A stretch of 64,000 nucleotides of DNA from Roseovarius arcticus. Lineage in GTDB: Bacteria > Pseudomonadota > Alphaproteobacteria > Rhodobacterales > Rhodobacteraceae. Position numbers and translations under genes: made by a program. Under the pieces are notes generated by a model, which was not told where the DNA came from, did no database searches, and saw only the letters and a program-made list of their open reading frames with translations. Every line of letters starts with the position of its first letter. Position 1 is the first letter of the stretch. Where the stretch lies: NCBI RefSeq assembly GCF_006125015.1, contig NZ_SZZN01000001.1, positions 3,720,001 through 3,784,000 on the forward strand. Reading direction: 5' to 3'. Below, piece after piece: positions 44,159-54,074 of the stretch.

Positions 44159-44194
44159 GGCCGCCTTGGTTTTCCCAGGCGGCCTTTGCATTTG
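44159..44194 (+). terminator. Rho-independent terminator of rpsO
   Basis: GGCCGCCT (44159-44166) pairs with AGGCGGCC (44177-44184) and is followed by TTTGCATTT. The perfect 8-bp stem lies 28 bases after the rpsO stop. Confidence 0.85.
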
Positions 44195-44500
44195 TGCACC
44201 TGCACCCCGCACAGCGGGCGCGAAACTGGCGATCATTTGTTTCGTTGCCGACCGTTGGGCGTGACGAGCACCTCCAACGTCATGCGTCGGCAGCAGGGCC
44301 GCGCCGGTCTTCAGCCAAGAGGCTCCTCGCCGAGGTGCTCCCCGACGACTAGATCAACAGCCGCGGTCATGTTTCCGACGCCCGTAATGCCGCGCGCCCC
44401 CGCTGTGCCTCACTACCTTTCAATTCATCCCATTCTGCTGTATGGCCCCCACATCTGAAACTGCGTGCCATGGCCCCGGCACCCAGATGACAAGATTATT
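44195..44500. other. Gap between rpsO and pnp without a clear gene
   Basis: This 306-base stretch carries no convincing CDS. A plus-strand frame at 44186-44458 has an unusual His/Pro/Ser/Arg-rich product and no ribosome-binding site. On the minus strand 44311-44412 reads as a short coherent peptide (…ARGITGVGNMTAAVDLVVG…) ending in a stop, possibly a decayed fragment of a C-terminus. No RNA gene, riboswitch or mobile element is recognised. Confidence 0.5.
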
Positions 44501-44506
44501 GGGGTC

Positions 44507-44566
44507 GGCGGCAATGGGGCCGCCATTGAAAAATCGGAGGGTCGGGCAGGGGTCCGGTACGCCTCC
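44507..44566 (+). promoter_or_regulatory. Structured leader of pnp with alternative hairpins
   Basis: Two mutually exclusive hairpins overlap: GGCGGC (44507-44512) with GCCGCC (44519-44524), and CAATGG (44512-44517) with CCATTG (44523-44528). A second possible stem is GGAGG (44536-44540) with CCTCC (44562-44566). The block ends 16 bases before the pnp start codon. Leader cleavage by RNase III and autoregulation by PNPase are known for E. coli pnp; equivalence here is inferred. Confidence 0.4.
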
Positions 44567-44582
44567 AGATAGGAAACGATAG

Positions 44583-46715
44583 ATGTTCAACGAAGTGAAA
44601 AAATCAATCCAGTGGGGCGAAGAGACGCTGACACTGGAAACGGGCAAGATTGCCCGCCAAGCAGACGGATCGGTCATCGCCACCTTGGGCGAGACCAGCG
44701 TCATGGCCAACGTCACGTTTGCGAAATCGCCCAAGCCGGGCATGGATTTCTTTCCGCTGACGGTCCACTACCAAGAAAAATATTACGCGGCTGGCAAAGT
44801 ACCAGGCGGCTTTTTCAAGCGCGAAGCGCGCCCGTCCGAAAAAGAGACGCTGACCGCGCGTCTGATCGACCGACCCATCCGCCCGCTTTTTGTCCCCGGT
44901 TTCAAGAACGAGACACTGGTGATGTGCACAGTGCTTAGCCACGATCTGGTCAACGATCCTGACATGGTTGCTATGATCGCTGCCTCGGCTGCGCTGACGA
45001 TTTCCGGTGCGCCCTTCCGCGGGCCGATTGCCGCCTGCCGCGTTGGATTTGAGGATGGCGAGTACATTCTGAACCCGACAGTCGACGATATGCACGACCT
45101 CAAGAACAATCCCGATCAGCGTTTGGATCTGGTCGTTGCAGGTACGCAAGACGCCGTGATGATGGTCGAATCCGAAGCCTACGAACTGACCGAAGAAGAA
45201 ATGCTGGGCGCCGTGAACTTCGCCCATGAGCAGATGCAGCCGGTCATCGGCCTGATCATCGACTTGGCCGAGGATGCTGCCAAAGAGCCTTTCGATTTCC
45301 AGCCCGCCGATTATTCGGACCTTTATGCTGCTGTGAAAAAGGCTGGCGAGGACAAAATCCGGGCTGCCTATGCGATCACCGACAAGCAGGAACGCACTGG
45401 TGCGGTGTCTGCCGCCAAGGACGAGATCAAGGCATCTCTGTCTGATGAGCAACTGGACGATGCAAACCTCGGCGCGGCGCTGAAGAAGCTGGAAGCCACC
45501 GTTCTGCGCGGTGATGTCGTGAAAACCGGCAAGCGGATCGACGGCCGGGCATTGGATACCGTGCGCGAAATCGTCAGCCAGACGGGCCTTCTGCCCCGTA
45601 CGCATGGCTCGGCGCTGTTCACGCGCGGCGAGACGCAAGGCTTGGTCGTGACCACGCTGGGCACCGGCGACGATGAGCAGTTCATCGACGCGCTGCATGG
45701 CAACTTCAAATCCAACTTCCTGCTGCACTACAACTTCCCTCCCTATTCGGTTGGCGAAGCTGGGCGCGTGGGCCCTCCCGGTCGCCGCGAAATCGGCCAT
45801 GGCAAGTTGGCTTGGCGCGCGCTTCAGGCGGTTCTGCCTGCTGCGACGGATTTCCCGTACACCATTCGCGTTGTGTCTGAGATCACCGAATCGAACGGCT
45901 CCAGCTCTATGGCGTCGATTTGCGGTGGTTCACTGTCGATGATGGATGCGGGCGTTCCGCTGAAGGCAGCTGTGGCTGGCGTCGCCATGGGCCTGATCAT
46001 GGAAGAGGATGGCGAATACGCAATCCTGACTGACATTTTGGGCGACGAGGATCACCTCGGCGACATGGATTTCAAGGTCGCAGGCACCGAAAAGGGCATC
46101 ACGTCCTTGCAGATGGACATCAAGATTGCAGGCATCACGCCTGACATCATGAAAAAGGCGCTCGCACAGGCCAAGGACGGACGGATTCACATCCTGAACG
46201 AGATGTCCAAGGCGCTTACTGGCGCTCAGGATTTCTCAATCCATGCGCCGCGTATCGAGACGATGCAGATTCCCACGGACAAAATCCGCGAAGTCATCGG
46301 TTCGGGCGGCAAGGTCATCCGCGAGATCGTCGAAGTGTCGGGTGCCAAAGTCGACATCAACGACGAAGGCGTCATCAAGATTGCATCGCCCAACGCCGAG
46401 GCCATCAAGAAGGCCTACGACATGATCTATTCGATCGTGGCCGAGCCCGAAGAAGGCCAGGTCTATGATGGCAAAGTCGTCAAGATCGTCGATTTCGGCG
46501 CGTTCGTGAACTTCTTTGGCAAGCGTGACGGCCTCGTGCATGTGAGCCAGATCGAGAACCGCCGCCTGAACCATCCCTCGGATGTGTTGAAGGAAGGCCA
46601 AGACGTGAAGGTCAAGCTGCTTGGCTTTGACGATCGCGGCAAGGTGCGTCTGTCGATGAAAGTCGTCAATCAGGAAACCGGCGAAGAAGTCGCGGCTGAC
46701 GGCGACAGCGACTGA
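44583..46715 (+). CDS. pnp: Polyribonucleotide nucleotidyltransferase
   Basis: A 710-residue phosphorolytic exoribonuclease. Two RNase PH domains are seen (residues about 10-140 and 310-540), with [18 protein letters not shown] and SDGSS-type active-site region [17 protein letters not shown] in the second. The KH domain has [16 protein letters not shown] and the S1 domain has [18 protein letters not shown]. It degrades mRNA and small RNAs and acts in the degradosome. Full length and all domains are present. It is preceded by a structured leader. Confidence 0.98.
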   Translation: MFNEVKKSIQWGEETLTLETGKIARQADGSVIATLGETSVMANVTFAKSPKPGMDFFPLTVHYQEKYYAAGKVPGGFFKREARPSEKETLTARLIDRPIRPLFVPGFKNETLVMCTVLSHDLVNDPDMVAMIAASAALTISGAPFRGPIAACRVGFEDGEYILNPTVDDMHDLKNNPDQRLDLVVAGTQDAVMMVESEAYELTEEEMLGAVNFAHEQMQPVIGLIIDLAEDAAKEPFDFQPADYSDLYAAVKKAGEDKIRAAYAITDKQERTGAVSAAKDEIKASLSDEQLDDANLGAALKKLEATVLRGDVVKTGKRIDGRALDTVREIVSQTGLLPRTHGSALFTRGETQGLVVTTLGTGDDEQFIDALHGNFKSNFLLHYNFPPYSVGEAGRVGPPGRREIGHGKLAWRALQAVLPAATDFPYTIRVVSEITESNGSSSMASICGGSLSMMDAGVPLKAAVAGVAMGLIMEEDGEYAILTDILGDEDHLGDMDFKVAGTEKGITSLQMDIKIAGITPDIMKKALAQAKDGRIHILNEMSKALTGAQDFSIHAPRIETMQIPTDKIREVIGSGGKVIREIVEVSGAKVDINDEGVIKIASPNAEAIKKAYDMIYSIVAEPEEGQVYDGKVVKIVDFGAFVNFFGKRDGLVHVSQIENRRLNHPSDVLKEGQDVKVKLLGFDDRGKVRLSMKVVNQETGEEVAADGDSD

Positions 46716-46743
46716 TAACTGCCTCTAGGCAGCGAAATGCGAG

Positions 46744-46772
46744 GGCCCCTGCGGATGCGCCGGGGCCTTTTG
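46744..46772 (+). terminator. Rho-independent terminator of pnp
   Basis: GGCCCC (46744-46749) pairs with GGGGCC (46762-46767), followed by TTTTGCG. The stem is 6 bp GC and lies about 28 bases after the pnp stop, in the gap to the convergent Lrp-type gene. Confidence 0.75.
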
Positions 46773-46775
46773 CGT

Positions 46776-47234
46776 TCAGACCGGCAGCGCTGTCGTGTTG
46801 CACACCGTTCGCAGGGCAAAGCTGCTTTGCATCTTGGCCACGCCGGGCAGGCGCGTCAGGTATTGCCGATGGATACGGGCGAAATCCTCGGTATTTTCGG
46901 CGACAATCTTGAGGATGTAATCCGCCGTCCCAGCGGTCAGGTGACATTCCAGCACGTCGGGGACGCGCGCGACGGCCTTCTCAAACGCCTCCAGCACAGA
47001 ATCGGCCTGCGCAGATAATGTAATTTCCACAAATATCGTAGCCGAGACGCCCATTTTGCGCGCGTCCAGCAGGGCAACGTAGCCCGCGATATACCCCTCG
47101 GTCTCTAGCCGTTGCACCCGGCGGTGGCAGGCGCTGGCGGACAGATTGACCTTATCGGCAAGATCCGCGTTCGAGATGCGACCCTGCTTTTGCAAGACGG
47201 TCAGCAGGCGGCGATCCATCGCATCGAGGGACAT
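46776..47234 (-). CDS. Lrp/AsnC-family transcriptional regulator (probable ald regulator)
   Basis: A 152-residue regulator with an N-terminal HTH (DRRLLTVLQKQGRISNADLADKVNLSASACHRRVQRLE in outline) and a C-terminal RAM ligand domain (VLECHLTAGTADYILKIVAEN). It is divergent from ald with 134 bases between, and so is likely the AldR-type activator or repressor that senses alanine or a related amino acid. The ATG at 47234 has AAAGGA at good spacing; the frame is open upstream but unneeded. Confidence 0.9.
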   Translation of the reverse strand: MSLDAMDRRLLTVLQKQGRISNADLADKVNLSASACHRRVQRLETEGYIAGYVALLDARKMGVSATIFVEITLSAQADSVLEAFEKAVARVPDVLECHLTAGTADYILKIVAENTEDFARIHRQYLTRLPGVAKMQSSFALRTVCNTTALPV

Positions 47235-47304
47235 TCTCGCAAATCCTTTCACGTTTTGGGGTAGTCTATCGAAGAATCTTGCCATGAAAAGCGTTCTGAC
47301 AGGC

Positions 47305-47312
47305 GAAATTTC
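47305..47312. promoter_or_regulatory. Palindrome GAAATTTC in the ald/lrp intergenic region
   Basis: An 8-bp perfect palindrome lies 57 bases upstream of the ald ATG and 70 bases from the lrp start. AT-rich palindromes of this kind often form part of Lrp-family sites. It is only a candidate. Confidence 0.25.
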
Positions 47313-47368
47313 AAACGGATTGCGTAGTGCTTGCCTCATATCTGGATGTATCAACAGGAGAGCCAACA

Positions 47369-48481
47369 ATGAAAATCGGATGCCCCACCGAAATCAAGCC
47401 ACAGGAATTCCGCGTCGGCATTACGCCCAACGCGGCGCAAGAGGCCGTATCGCACGGCCATGACGTTCTGATCCAGTCTGGCGCCGGGATCGGCTCCGGA
47501 TTTACCGATGACGACTACACCTCTATCGGCGCCAAGATCATCGACACCGCCGAAGAAGTGTTTGCCACCGCCGACATGATCGTCAAGGTCAAAGAGCCAC
47601 AGGCAGTTGAGCGCAAGATGCTGCGTGAGGGCCAGTTGTTGTTCACCTATCTGCACCTCGCCCCGGACCCTGACCAGACGCGCGATCTGATTGCGTCAGG
47701 CTGCACAGCCATCGCGTATGAGACGGTGACAGACCGCAATGGCGGCCTGCCCCTTCTGGCACCGATGTCCGAGGTCGCCGGGCGCCTTGCGCCGCAGACC
47801 GGATCATGGGCGCTGCAAAAGGCCAATGGTGGTAGCGGCGTCCTGATGGGCGGCGTGCCGGGCGTTCGACCTGCAAATGTTGCAGTCATCGGCGGCGGCG
47901 TAGTGGGCGCCGCCGCGGCCCGCGTGGCCGTGGGTATGGGCGCGAACGTTACCGTGCTTGATCGGTCGATCGCGCGGCTGTCATATCTGGACGATATTTT
48001 TATGGGCCGCCTGACGACGCAATATTCCGACAAGGGCGCCGTTGTGGAGCTGCTGCCGCGCATGGATATGATCGTGGGCGCCGTTCTGATACCCGGTGCC
48101 GCCGCGCCTAAGCTGGTTAGCCGCGATCAACTATCGCTCATGAAGCCCGGCTCGGTTCTGGTGGATGTTGCCATCGACCAAGGTGGCTGTTTCGAAACGT
48201 CCAAGGCCACGACCCACAAAGACCCGATCTATGAGGTCGATGGTATCGTGCATTACTGCGTCGCCAATATGCCGGGCGCGGTCGCGCGCACATCAACCAT
48301 CGCACTGGGCAACGCCACGATGCCCTTCATGCTGGCGCTTGCCGATAAGGGCTGGAAGAAGGCTTGCGCGGATGATCCGAACCTCTTGAACGGCCTGAAT
48401 GTCCATGCCGGGCAGCTGACTTATGAGGCAGTCGGTACTGCACTGGGAATTGACACCGTAGACCCTAAGTCGCTGGTTTGA
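47369..48481 (+). CDS. ald: Alanine dehydrogenase
   Basis: A 370-residue enzyme that interconverts L-alanine and pyruvate plus ammonia with NAD. The start MKIGCPTEIKPQEFRVGITP is typical; NAD is bound at IGGGVVGAAAARVAVGMGANV and the active-site strings TYLHLAPD and DVAIDQGGCFE are visible. It starts after a CAGGAG site at 47369. The divergent Lrp-type regulator is probably its controller. It is important for alanine catabolism in marine bacteria. Confidence 0.96.
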   Translation: MKIGCPTEIKPQEFRVGITPNAAQEAVSHGHDVLIQSGAGIGSGFTDDDYTSIGAKIIDTAEEVFATADMIVKVKEPQAVERKMLREGQLLFTYLHLAPDPDQTRDLIASGCTAIAYETVTDRNGGLPLLAPMSEVAGRLAPQTGSWALQKANGGSGVLMGGVPGVRPANVAVIGGGVVGAAAARVAVGMGANVTVLDRSIARLSYLDDIFMGRLTTQYSDKGAVVELLPRMDMIVGAVLIPGAAAPKLVSRDQLSLMKPGSVLVDVAIDQGGCFETSKATTHKDPIYEVDGIVHYCVANMPGAVARTSTIALGNATMPFMLALADKGWKKACADDPNLLNGLNVHAGQLTYEAVGTALGIDTVDPKSLV

Positions 48482-48577
48482 CGCCATGGGGCCGCTGCTA
48501 TGGCGGTGGCCCTATTGCCAAAATCCCTTGAGGGATACGGACCGGGCAGCTAGACCAAGCGGCAAAGGAGCCGCGCC

Positions 48578-49684
48578 ATGAGCCTCAATACTTTCGGACA
48601 TATGTTTCGCGTCACGACATGGGGCGAAAGCCATGGGCCTGCGTTGGGCGCGACGGTCGATGGCTGCCCGCCGGGCGTGCCAGTGGACGAGGCGATGCTA
48701 CAACAGTGGCTGGACAAGCGGCGCCCCGGCCAGAACAAAAATATGACCCAGCGGAATGAGGCTGACGCGGTTCGCATTCTGTCGGGTGTGTTTGAGGGGA
48801 AAACCACCGGAACATCCATCCAGTTGATGATTGAGAATACCGATCAGCGCAGCCGTGATTATGGCGACATCGCGAATACGTTTCGGCCCGGTCATGCGGA
48901 TATCACTTATCACCAGAAGTACGGCCTGCGCGACTATCGTGGCGGCGGGCGTAGCAGCGCACGCGAGACGGCATCGCGGGTGGCGGCGGGCGGTATCGCA
49001 CGCGCGGCCTTGGGCCAGTTGGTCCCCGAAGTGCAGATCAAGGGCTACATGACGCGCATGGGCGCGATGACGCTGGACCGTGCGGCGTTCGACTGGGACG
49101 CGATTGAGGGCAACGATTTTTGGCTACCAGACGCCAATGCCGCGCCCGATTGGGAGGCGTATTTGCAAAAACTGCGCAAGGCCCACAACTCGGTCGGCGC
49201 AGTCGTTGAGGTGGTTGCGCGGGGCGTGCCTGCGGGGCTGGGCGCGCCGATCTATGCCAAGCTGGATACCGATCTGGCCGCTGCGATGATGTCGATCAAC
49301 GCTGTGAAGGGCGTCGAGATCGGTGAGGGGATGGCCGCTGCCGAATTGATGGGCACCGATAACGCTGACGAGATTTTCATGGGCAAGGATGGCCCGGTAT
49401 ACAGCAGTAATCATGCGGGCGGCATCCTTGGCGGTATATCGACAGGGCAAGAGGTCGTCGTGCGCTTTGCGGTCAAACCAACGTCGTCGATCCTTAGCCC
49501 GCGTGCATCGATCCGAATGGATGGGACGGCGACAGAGGTGGTGACCAAGGGCCGCCATGATCCTTGTGTCGGCATCCGTGCCGTGCCAGTGGGCGAGGCG
49601 ATGATGGCTTGCGTTTTGCTGGACCATCTGCTGCTGCATCGCGGGCAGACGGGCTGCATCGGGCCTGTGGGGCGCATCGGCTGA
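48578..49684 (+). CDS. aroC: Chorismate synthase
   Basis: A 368-residue enzyme that makes chorismate from EPSP with reduced FMN. Family strings are [42 protein letters not shown] and the C-terminal [18 protein letters not shown]. It is monocistronic with AAAGGAG before the ATG, ending 27 bases from the convergent ThDP gene. Confidence 0.97.
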   Translation: MSLNTFGHMFRVTTWGESHGPALGATVDGCPPGVPVDEAMLQQWLDKRRPGQNKNMTQRNEADAVRILSGVFEGKTTGTSIQLMIENTDQRSRDYGDIANTFRPGHADITYHQKYGLRDYRGGGRSSARETASRVAAGGIARAALGQLVPEVQIKGYMTRMGAMTLDRAAFDWDAIEGNDFWLPDANAAPDWEAYLQKLRKAHNSVGAVVEVVARGVPAGLGAPIYAKLDTDLAAAMMSINAVKGVEIGEGMAAAELMGTDNADEIFMGKDGPVYSSNHAGGILGGISTGQEVVVRFAVKPTSSILSPRASIRMDGTATEVVTKGRHDPCVGIRAVPVGEAMMACVLLDHLLLHRGQTGCIGPVGRIG

Positions 49685-49711
49685 CGCGCCCCACATTTGC
49701 CGATTGGCAGA

Positions 49712-51304
49712 TTAATCCTTCATGTCGCCGGTCATGTAGATCAGCGTCGGCCCGTCCGCTTTGAACGCCGCCGTGACGGCTTTCTTCAGCTCTCCGAGTG
49801 ATTTCGGCGCCGTCGCCTCGCAGCCGTACGCCTTGGCCAGCGCGACGAAATCGGGATTGTGGGCGATCACCGAATTGGGTGCGATCTGGGCGGCGACCAT
49901 GCTGTCCTCGATCTCTTTCAGCTTGCCGTTATCCCACAGCAGAATCGGCAGTGGCTGGCCCAGTTCGACGGCTGTTCCCAGCTCTTGCACGGTGTATTGG
50001 AAGCCATAATCGCCCGCGATCACGACCGTCGGCAGGCCGGGCCGGGCGGCCGCGCCCCCGATGCCGGCAGGTAGCGCATAGCCCAGCGTGCCAAAGCCGT
50101 AGGGGTGGTGCCAGTGGCCGGGCCGGTCCATATCCCAGAATTCCTTACCGGCATAGGCGAACTGAGTCATGTCCGAGTAGAACATCGTGTCCTCGGGCAT
50201 CACCTCTTTCAGGGCGTCGCAGATGCGCGCAATGCCGGGCCGTTCGGAATCGGCTTCGGCGCGCCAGCGTTTGCGCGCCTTCGTGACCTCGCCCGCGTCC
50301 CATGAGGTTTTAGCACTGTGGCCCTCAATGGCGGCGTTCAGCCCGGTGAAAAAATCATTTGCGTCCATCGGCACCGCGATGCTGCGGGGCTCTTGGCCCA
50401 GCACTTCGGGGTCGATGTCGACGCGGATCATCTGGCAGGTATGCTCCAGCTTGGCGCGCCAGAGGTCCGTCTCGGACAGCTCGCTGCCAACAACGATGAC
50501 CAGATCGGCACTTGCCGCGACCTTTGCCGTCTCAGGTCGGCCCAGATAGCCGCCATAGTGCAGCGGATCGCCTTCGACCGAAATAATGCCCCGCCCCGCG
50601 TCAGTCGGGAAGCTGGCAGCCTTGAGCGTTGTTAGCGCGCGGCGTGCCTGCTCGGAGGCGCGGACGGCCCCGCCGCCCAGGATAAAGAGCGGGCGATTTG
50701 CCGCCATGATCTGGCCTGCGATGCCGTCGGGCAGGACGTGGCGCACCGGCTTCACGCTGGGCGGCGCATCGGGTGCGGCGACGGCCTCACCCTCAAGCGC
50801 GGCGATCGGCACCTGAATATGCTTGGTCCGTGCGCGCTTTGTCTGGAATTCGGTCAGCGCACGGTCGATCAGGGTGTAGGCGGCGGCCGCTGTATTTGCG
50901 GTGTAGGACCAGTCTGACACGCATCCGCCTGCCGCCTGCTGATCCAGCATCTGGTGCAATTGGCCGCGCGTTGCCGCCGTATCGTCAAGGCACGAGGACA
51001 GCACGAGGATCGGCACGCTATCAGAGTAGGCCTGCCCCATCGGGGTCATGGTGTTACAAAGGCCCGGCCCTGTAATCACATAGGCGATGCCCGGCTTGCC
51101 ACTGGCGCGCGCATAGCCGTCGGCCATGAAGCCTGCGCCCTGTTCGTGCCGCGCCAGAAGGTGGCGGATGCCTGCCTCTTCGATGCCGCGGTACATTTCC
51201 TGGTTATGCACGCCGGGGATGCCAAAAATGGTGTCGACACCCCGTGATTTCAGCATATGCGAGATTTGAGCGCCCAAGGGGCGGGTTCGGGATGTATCAG
51301 GCAT
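49712..51304 (-). CDS. Thiamine-diphosphate-dependent decarboxylase/acetolactate synthase-like enzyme (AruI-like)
   Basis: A 530-residue ThDP enzyme. The catalytic Glu is in LARHEQGAGFMADGYARASG, and the N-terminal domain begins PLGAQISHMLKSRGVDTIFGIPGVHNQEMYRG (in parts). The ThDP/Mg region reads AGDYGFQYTVQELGTAVELGQPLPILLWDNG, with GDY instead of the usual GDG. It resembles 5-guanidino-2-oxopentanoate decarboxylase (AruI) of the arginine transaminase route more than housekeeping IlvB, and no IlvH subunit is adjacent. The start at 51304 overlaps the trkH stop by one base (TGATG), so the two are translationally coupled. The true substrate is unproven. Confidence 0.8.
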   Translation of the reverse strand: MPDTSRTRPLGAQISHMLKSRGVDTIFGIPGVHNQEMYRGIEEAGIRHLLARHEQGAGFMADGYARASGKPGIAYVITGPGLCNTMTPMGQAYSDSVPILVLSSCLDDTAATRGQLHQMLDQQAAGGCVSDWSYTANTAAAAYTLIDRALTEFQTKRARTKHIQVPIAALEGEAVAAPDAPPSVKPVRHVLPDGIAGQIMAANRPLFILGGGAVRASEQARRALTTLKAASFPTDAGRGIISVEGDPLHYGGYLGRPETAKVAASADLVIVVGSELSETDLWRAKLEHTCQMIRVDIDPEVLGQEPRSIAVPMDANDFFTGLNAAIEGHSAKTSWDAGEVTKARKRWRAEADSERPGIARICDALKEVMPEDTMFYSDMTQFAYAGKEFWDMDRPGHWHHPYGFGTLGYALPAGIGGAAARPGLPTVVIAGDYGFQYTVQELGTAVELGQPLPILLWDNGKLKEIEDSMVAAQIAPNSVIAHNPDFVALAKAYGCEATAPKSLGELKKAVTAAFKADGPTLIYMTGDMKD

Positions 51305-52752
51305 CAGATTCTCCAGAATGTTACGGTAAATATGGCATAAACGACAAGCAGCTCCAAGCGGCCGATCAGCATGGCAGCCGTCAAGATCCATTTCGCCGTG
51401 TCATTCAGCGTGACAAAGTTGCCCGAGGGGCCAATGACGTCGCCAAGTCCGGGTCCGATATTTCCCAGCGCGGTTGCGGCGCCCGAAAGTGCGGTGGTGA
51501 AATCGAGGCCAGTCATGCCCAGCAGGACTGCGATCAGGCCGAGGCTGACGGTAAAGAAAACAAAGAACGACATGACGGAGTTTAACACGTCGTCACCGAC
51601 TGCCTTGCCGGAATAGCGCGGCGTGAAGACGCCATGCGGCGTGCGAATCCGGGCCAGTTGTACGCGGATTGACGCAAACAGCAGTTGGTAGCGAAAAATC
51701 TTGATGGAGCAGGCGGTCGATCCGGCGCAGCCACCGATCAGCCCGGTAAAGAAGAAGATTGCGACGGCGAACGGCCCCCACAACATATAATCCTCGCTGG
51801 CGTAGCCGGTGCCGGTGATGATCGACACCACGTTGAACAGCACCTCGCGAAACGTCTCTTCGGTGAAGTGCGCGCGTTGGACGAATTGCCAGGCGGTCAG
51901 CACGCCGACGATGGACGAAATCGTGATGAAAAAGCCGCGCACTTGCGGATCGCGCAGCAGTGGCTTTGCCGTCCCTGATATCATTTGCACGTACCGCACG
52001 AAGGGCAGCGCCGACAGAATCATGAAAATGACTGCGACATATTCTGCCGATTTATGAAGCTCGCCAAAGGAGGTGTCGTAATTTGACATGCCGCCTGTCG
52101 ACACGGTTGTCATGGCATGCACCGTGGCGTCAAAAGCGTTCATGCCGGTTGCGACGTAGGACATGATGCAGGCCAGCGTCATGGCGAGATAAATTACCGA
52201 TATACGGCTGGCGATCTCAGTGGCGCGGGGCAGGATCTTGCCCATTGTGTCAAAGGCTTCGGCCTTGAAAATCTGCATGCCGCCGACGCGCAATTCTGGC
52301 AGGAACACCATGGCGACGACGATGATACCGACCCCGCCCAGCCATTGTGTGATGCCGCGCCACAGCAGCAGCCCCTTGGGTAGCGTATCCAGCCCCTCAA
52401 TCACCGTCGATCCGGTGGTCGTGAGGCCCGACATCGCCTCAAACACGGCATCGGTAAAATCGAGGCCAGTTGCGCCCAGCATGAACGGCAGCGCACCGAA
52501 AAGAGGCAGCACAACCCAGACCCCGGTGGTCAAAAGGAATGTCTGGCGAATGGTTAGCCCCTCGCCCACACCGTTGCGGCAGGCGCCGGCAACAAGGCCG
52601 CCGATCATGATGGTCAGGATCGAGGTTTGTGCGAAAACGTGCCAGTGGCCGCGCCCCTCGGCAATATCCACGACAAGCGGCAGCAACATGGCCAGCCCCA
52701 GCGCCATGGCCAACAGGCCGACAACATATCCCACCGGGCGCAGATCTAACAT
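51304..52752 (-). CDS. trkH: Potassium uptake protein TrkH family
   Basis: A 482-residue ion-transporter subunit. The M-P-M repeats carry selectivity glycines in AMSGLTTTGSTVI, TTVSTGGMSNYD, NVVSIITGTGYAS and ATALGNIGPGL, and the protein has about ten helices. TrkH needs the cytoplasmic TrkA gating subunit, which is not in this window. The start at 52752 (MLDLRPVGYVVGLL) matches the family; a TTG at 52788 is rejected. It is coupled to the downstream ThDP enzyme. Confidence 0.92.
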   Translation of the reverse strand: MLDLRPVGYVVGLLAMALGLAMLLPLVVDIAEGRGHWHVFAQTSILTIMIGGLVAGACRNGVGEGLTIRQTFLLTTGVWVVLPLFGALPFMLGATGLDFTDAVFEAMSGLTTTGSTVIEGLDTLPKGLLLWRGITQWLGGVGIIVVAMVFLPELRVGGMQIFKAEAFDTMGKILPRATEIASRISVIYLAMTLACIMSYVATGMNAFDATVHAMTTVSTGGMSNYDTSFGELHKSAEYVAVIFMILSALPFVRYVQMISGTAKPLLRDPQVRGFFITISSIVGVLTAWQFVQRAHFTEETFREVLFNVVSIITGTGYASEDYMLWGPFAVAIFFFTGLIGGCAGSTACSIKIFRYQLLFASIRVQLARIRTPHGVFTPRYSGKAVGDDVLNSVMSFFVFFTVSLGLIAVLLGMTGLDFTTALSGAATALGNIGPGLGDVIGPSGNFVTLNDTAKWILTAAMLIGRLELLVVYAIFTVTFWRI

Positions 52753-52817
52753 CAGGGGAGGGTTGGCCCGCCCTTTGCCTGCTGTCAAGCAGGATCAGGC
52801 CAAAAATACTTCCAGCC

Positions 52818-53243
52818 TCAGACTGTAAGTGGCCCGCTGCGATAGCGAAAGACGCCGCTGGCGGTGGCTGCAACGACGCCGGTCTCATCGGTGATCTGTG
52901 CCTCAGCAAAGTAGGTCTTGCGGCCGCCACCTGTGCGCCGGCCCGTGGCGATGATGCGCGTGCCTTGCAACTGGGCCAGATAGTTTACCGTGATCGATAG
53001 GGTCAGCGCGTCCTGCTTTGACCCTTTGTCGCCCGTGTAGCAGCCCGCATATCCCATAGCCGTGTCCAGCATCAGCGCGTGAACGCCGCCGTGGAGCAGC
53101 CCTTGGCGGTTGTGCAGTTGTGGCGCGAAATCCAGCTCAACTCGCGCGTAATCGCGTGACCACTCGGTCAGTTTGTATCCTAAATGGATTTGCAAGCCGG
53201 ATGGTGCCTCCAGCAGGGAGGGGTCAATGGGGGCGTCGGTCAT
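52818..53243 (-). CDS. PaaI-type hotdog thioesterase
   Basis: A 141-residue single-domain hotdog thioesterase. The typical GLLHGGVHALMLDTAMGYAG and TLSITVNYLAQLQGTRIIATG regions are present, with a catalytic Asp in LMLDTAMG. It hydrolyses acyl-CoAs, probably aromatic or medium chain. Start at 53243; the ORF is open upstream but lacks support. Confidence 0.85.
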   Translation of the reverse strand: MTDAPIDPSLLEAPSGLQIHLGYKLTEWSRDYARVELDFAPQLHNRQGLLHGGVHALMLDTAMGYAGCYTGDKGSKQDALTLSITVNYLAQLQGTRIIATGRRTGGGRKTYFAEAQITDETGVVAATASGVFRYRSGPLTV

Positions 53244-53375
53244 GGTCAGGGCCTTTCGTAGCGGTGCGTACTGATTGGTGCCACAATCAGGCGCAGGCCG
53301 CAATCGGGCCGGCCTTGACCTTGGGCCGGGTTAGGGCGCATTTAGCCCTCATCAGCCTAACCCCGGAGCCAGCCC

Positions 53376-54068
53376 ATGACATTCGACCGCAAGATCAGGA
53401 TCGCGCCGTCGATCCTCTCTGCCGATTTCGCCAATTTCGGACAGGAGATCCGCGCAATTGAGGCCGAGGGATGCGACTGGGTGCATGTCGATGTGATGGA
53501 CGGGCATTTCGTGCCAAACCTCACGTTCGGCCCGCCTCTGCTCAAGGCGATCCGCCCGCATATTCAGACCGTCATGGACGTGCATCTGATGATCTTGCCC
53601 GTCGATGCGTATATTGACGCCTACGCAGATGCGGGCGCCGACGTCCTGACCGCGCATCTGGAGGCGGGGCCGCATATCCACCGCACGCTTCAGGCTATTC
53701 GCGGGGCGGGTTGCAAGGCCGGACTGGCGTTGAATCCCGGCACAGGGCTGGACGCGGTGCCGCACCTGCTGGACATGATAGACCTCGTATGCGTGATGAC
53801 AGTAAATCCCGGCTTTGGCGGGCAGAAATTCATCCACAGCCAGATCGAAAAGGTCCGCTCCTTGCGCGCCATGATCGGCGACCGGCCCATCCATATCGAG
53901 ATTGACGGCGGCATGACGCCCGAAACCGCGCCTTTGATGGCCGAGGCGGGCGCGGATGTGTTCGTCGCCGGATCAGGCGTGTTCAAGGGCGGCAGCGTGG
54001 ATGACCCTGCGCCTTACGGCGAGAATATTCGGGCTATCCGTGCAGCGGCCGAGGGCGCGCTGGCTTAG
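53376..54068 (+). CDS. rpe: Ribulose-phosphate 3-epimerase
   Basis: A 230-residue TIM-barrel epimerase with the metal/catalytic set in APSILSADFANFGQEI, WVHVDVMDGHFVPNLTFGP, VMTVNPGFGGQKFI and IEIDGGMTPET. It serves the pentose phosphate pathway and the Calvin cycle where present. The gene converges with pbpC. Confidence 0.97.
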   Translation: MTFDRKIRIAPSILSADFANFGQEIRAIEAEGCDWVHVDVMDGHFVPNLTFGPPLLKAIRPHIQTVMDVHLMILPVDAYIDAYADAGADVLTAHLEAGPHIHRTLQAIRGAGCKAGLALNPGTGLDAVPHLLDMIDLVCVMTVNPGFGGQKFIHSQIEKVRSLRAMIGDRPIHIEIDGGMTPETAPLMAEAGADVFVAGSGVFKGGSVDDPAPYGENIRAIRAAAEGALA

Positions 54069-54074
54069 GCTGCG

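Noticed and set aside
44186..44458. Plus-strand 90-codon frame between rpsO and pnp
   Set aside because: It overlaps the rpsO terminator tail, has unusual His/Pro/Ser/Arg composition and no Shine-Dalgarno.
44604..45800. 398-codon antisense frame to pnp
   Set aside because: It is opposite the highly conserved pnp gene and arises from codon bias; no family features or ribosome-binding site.
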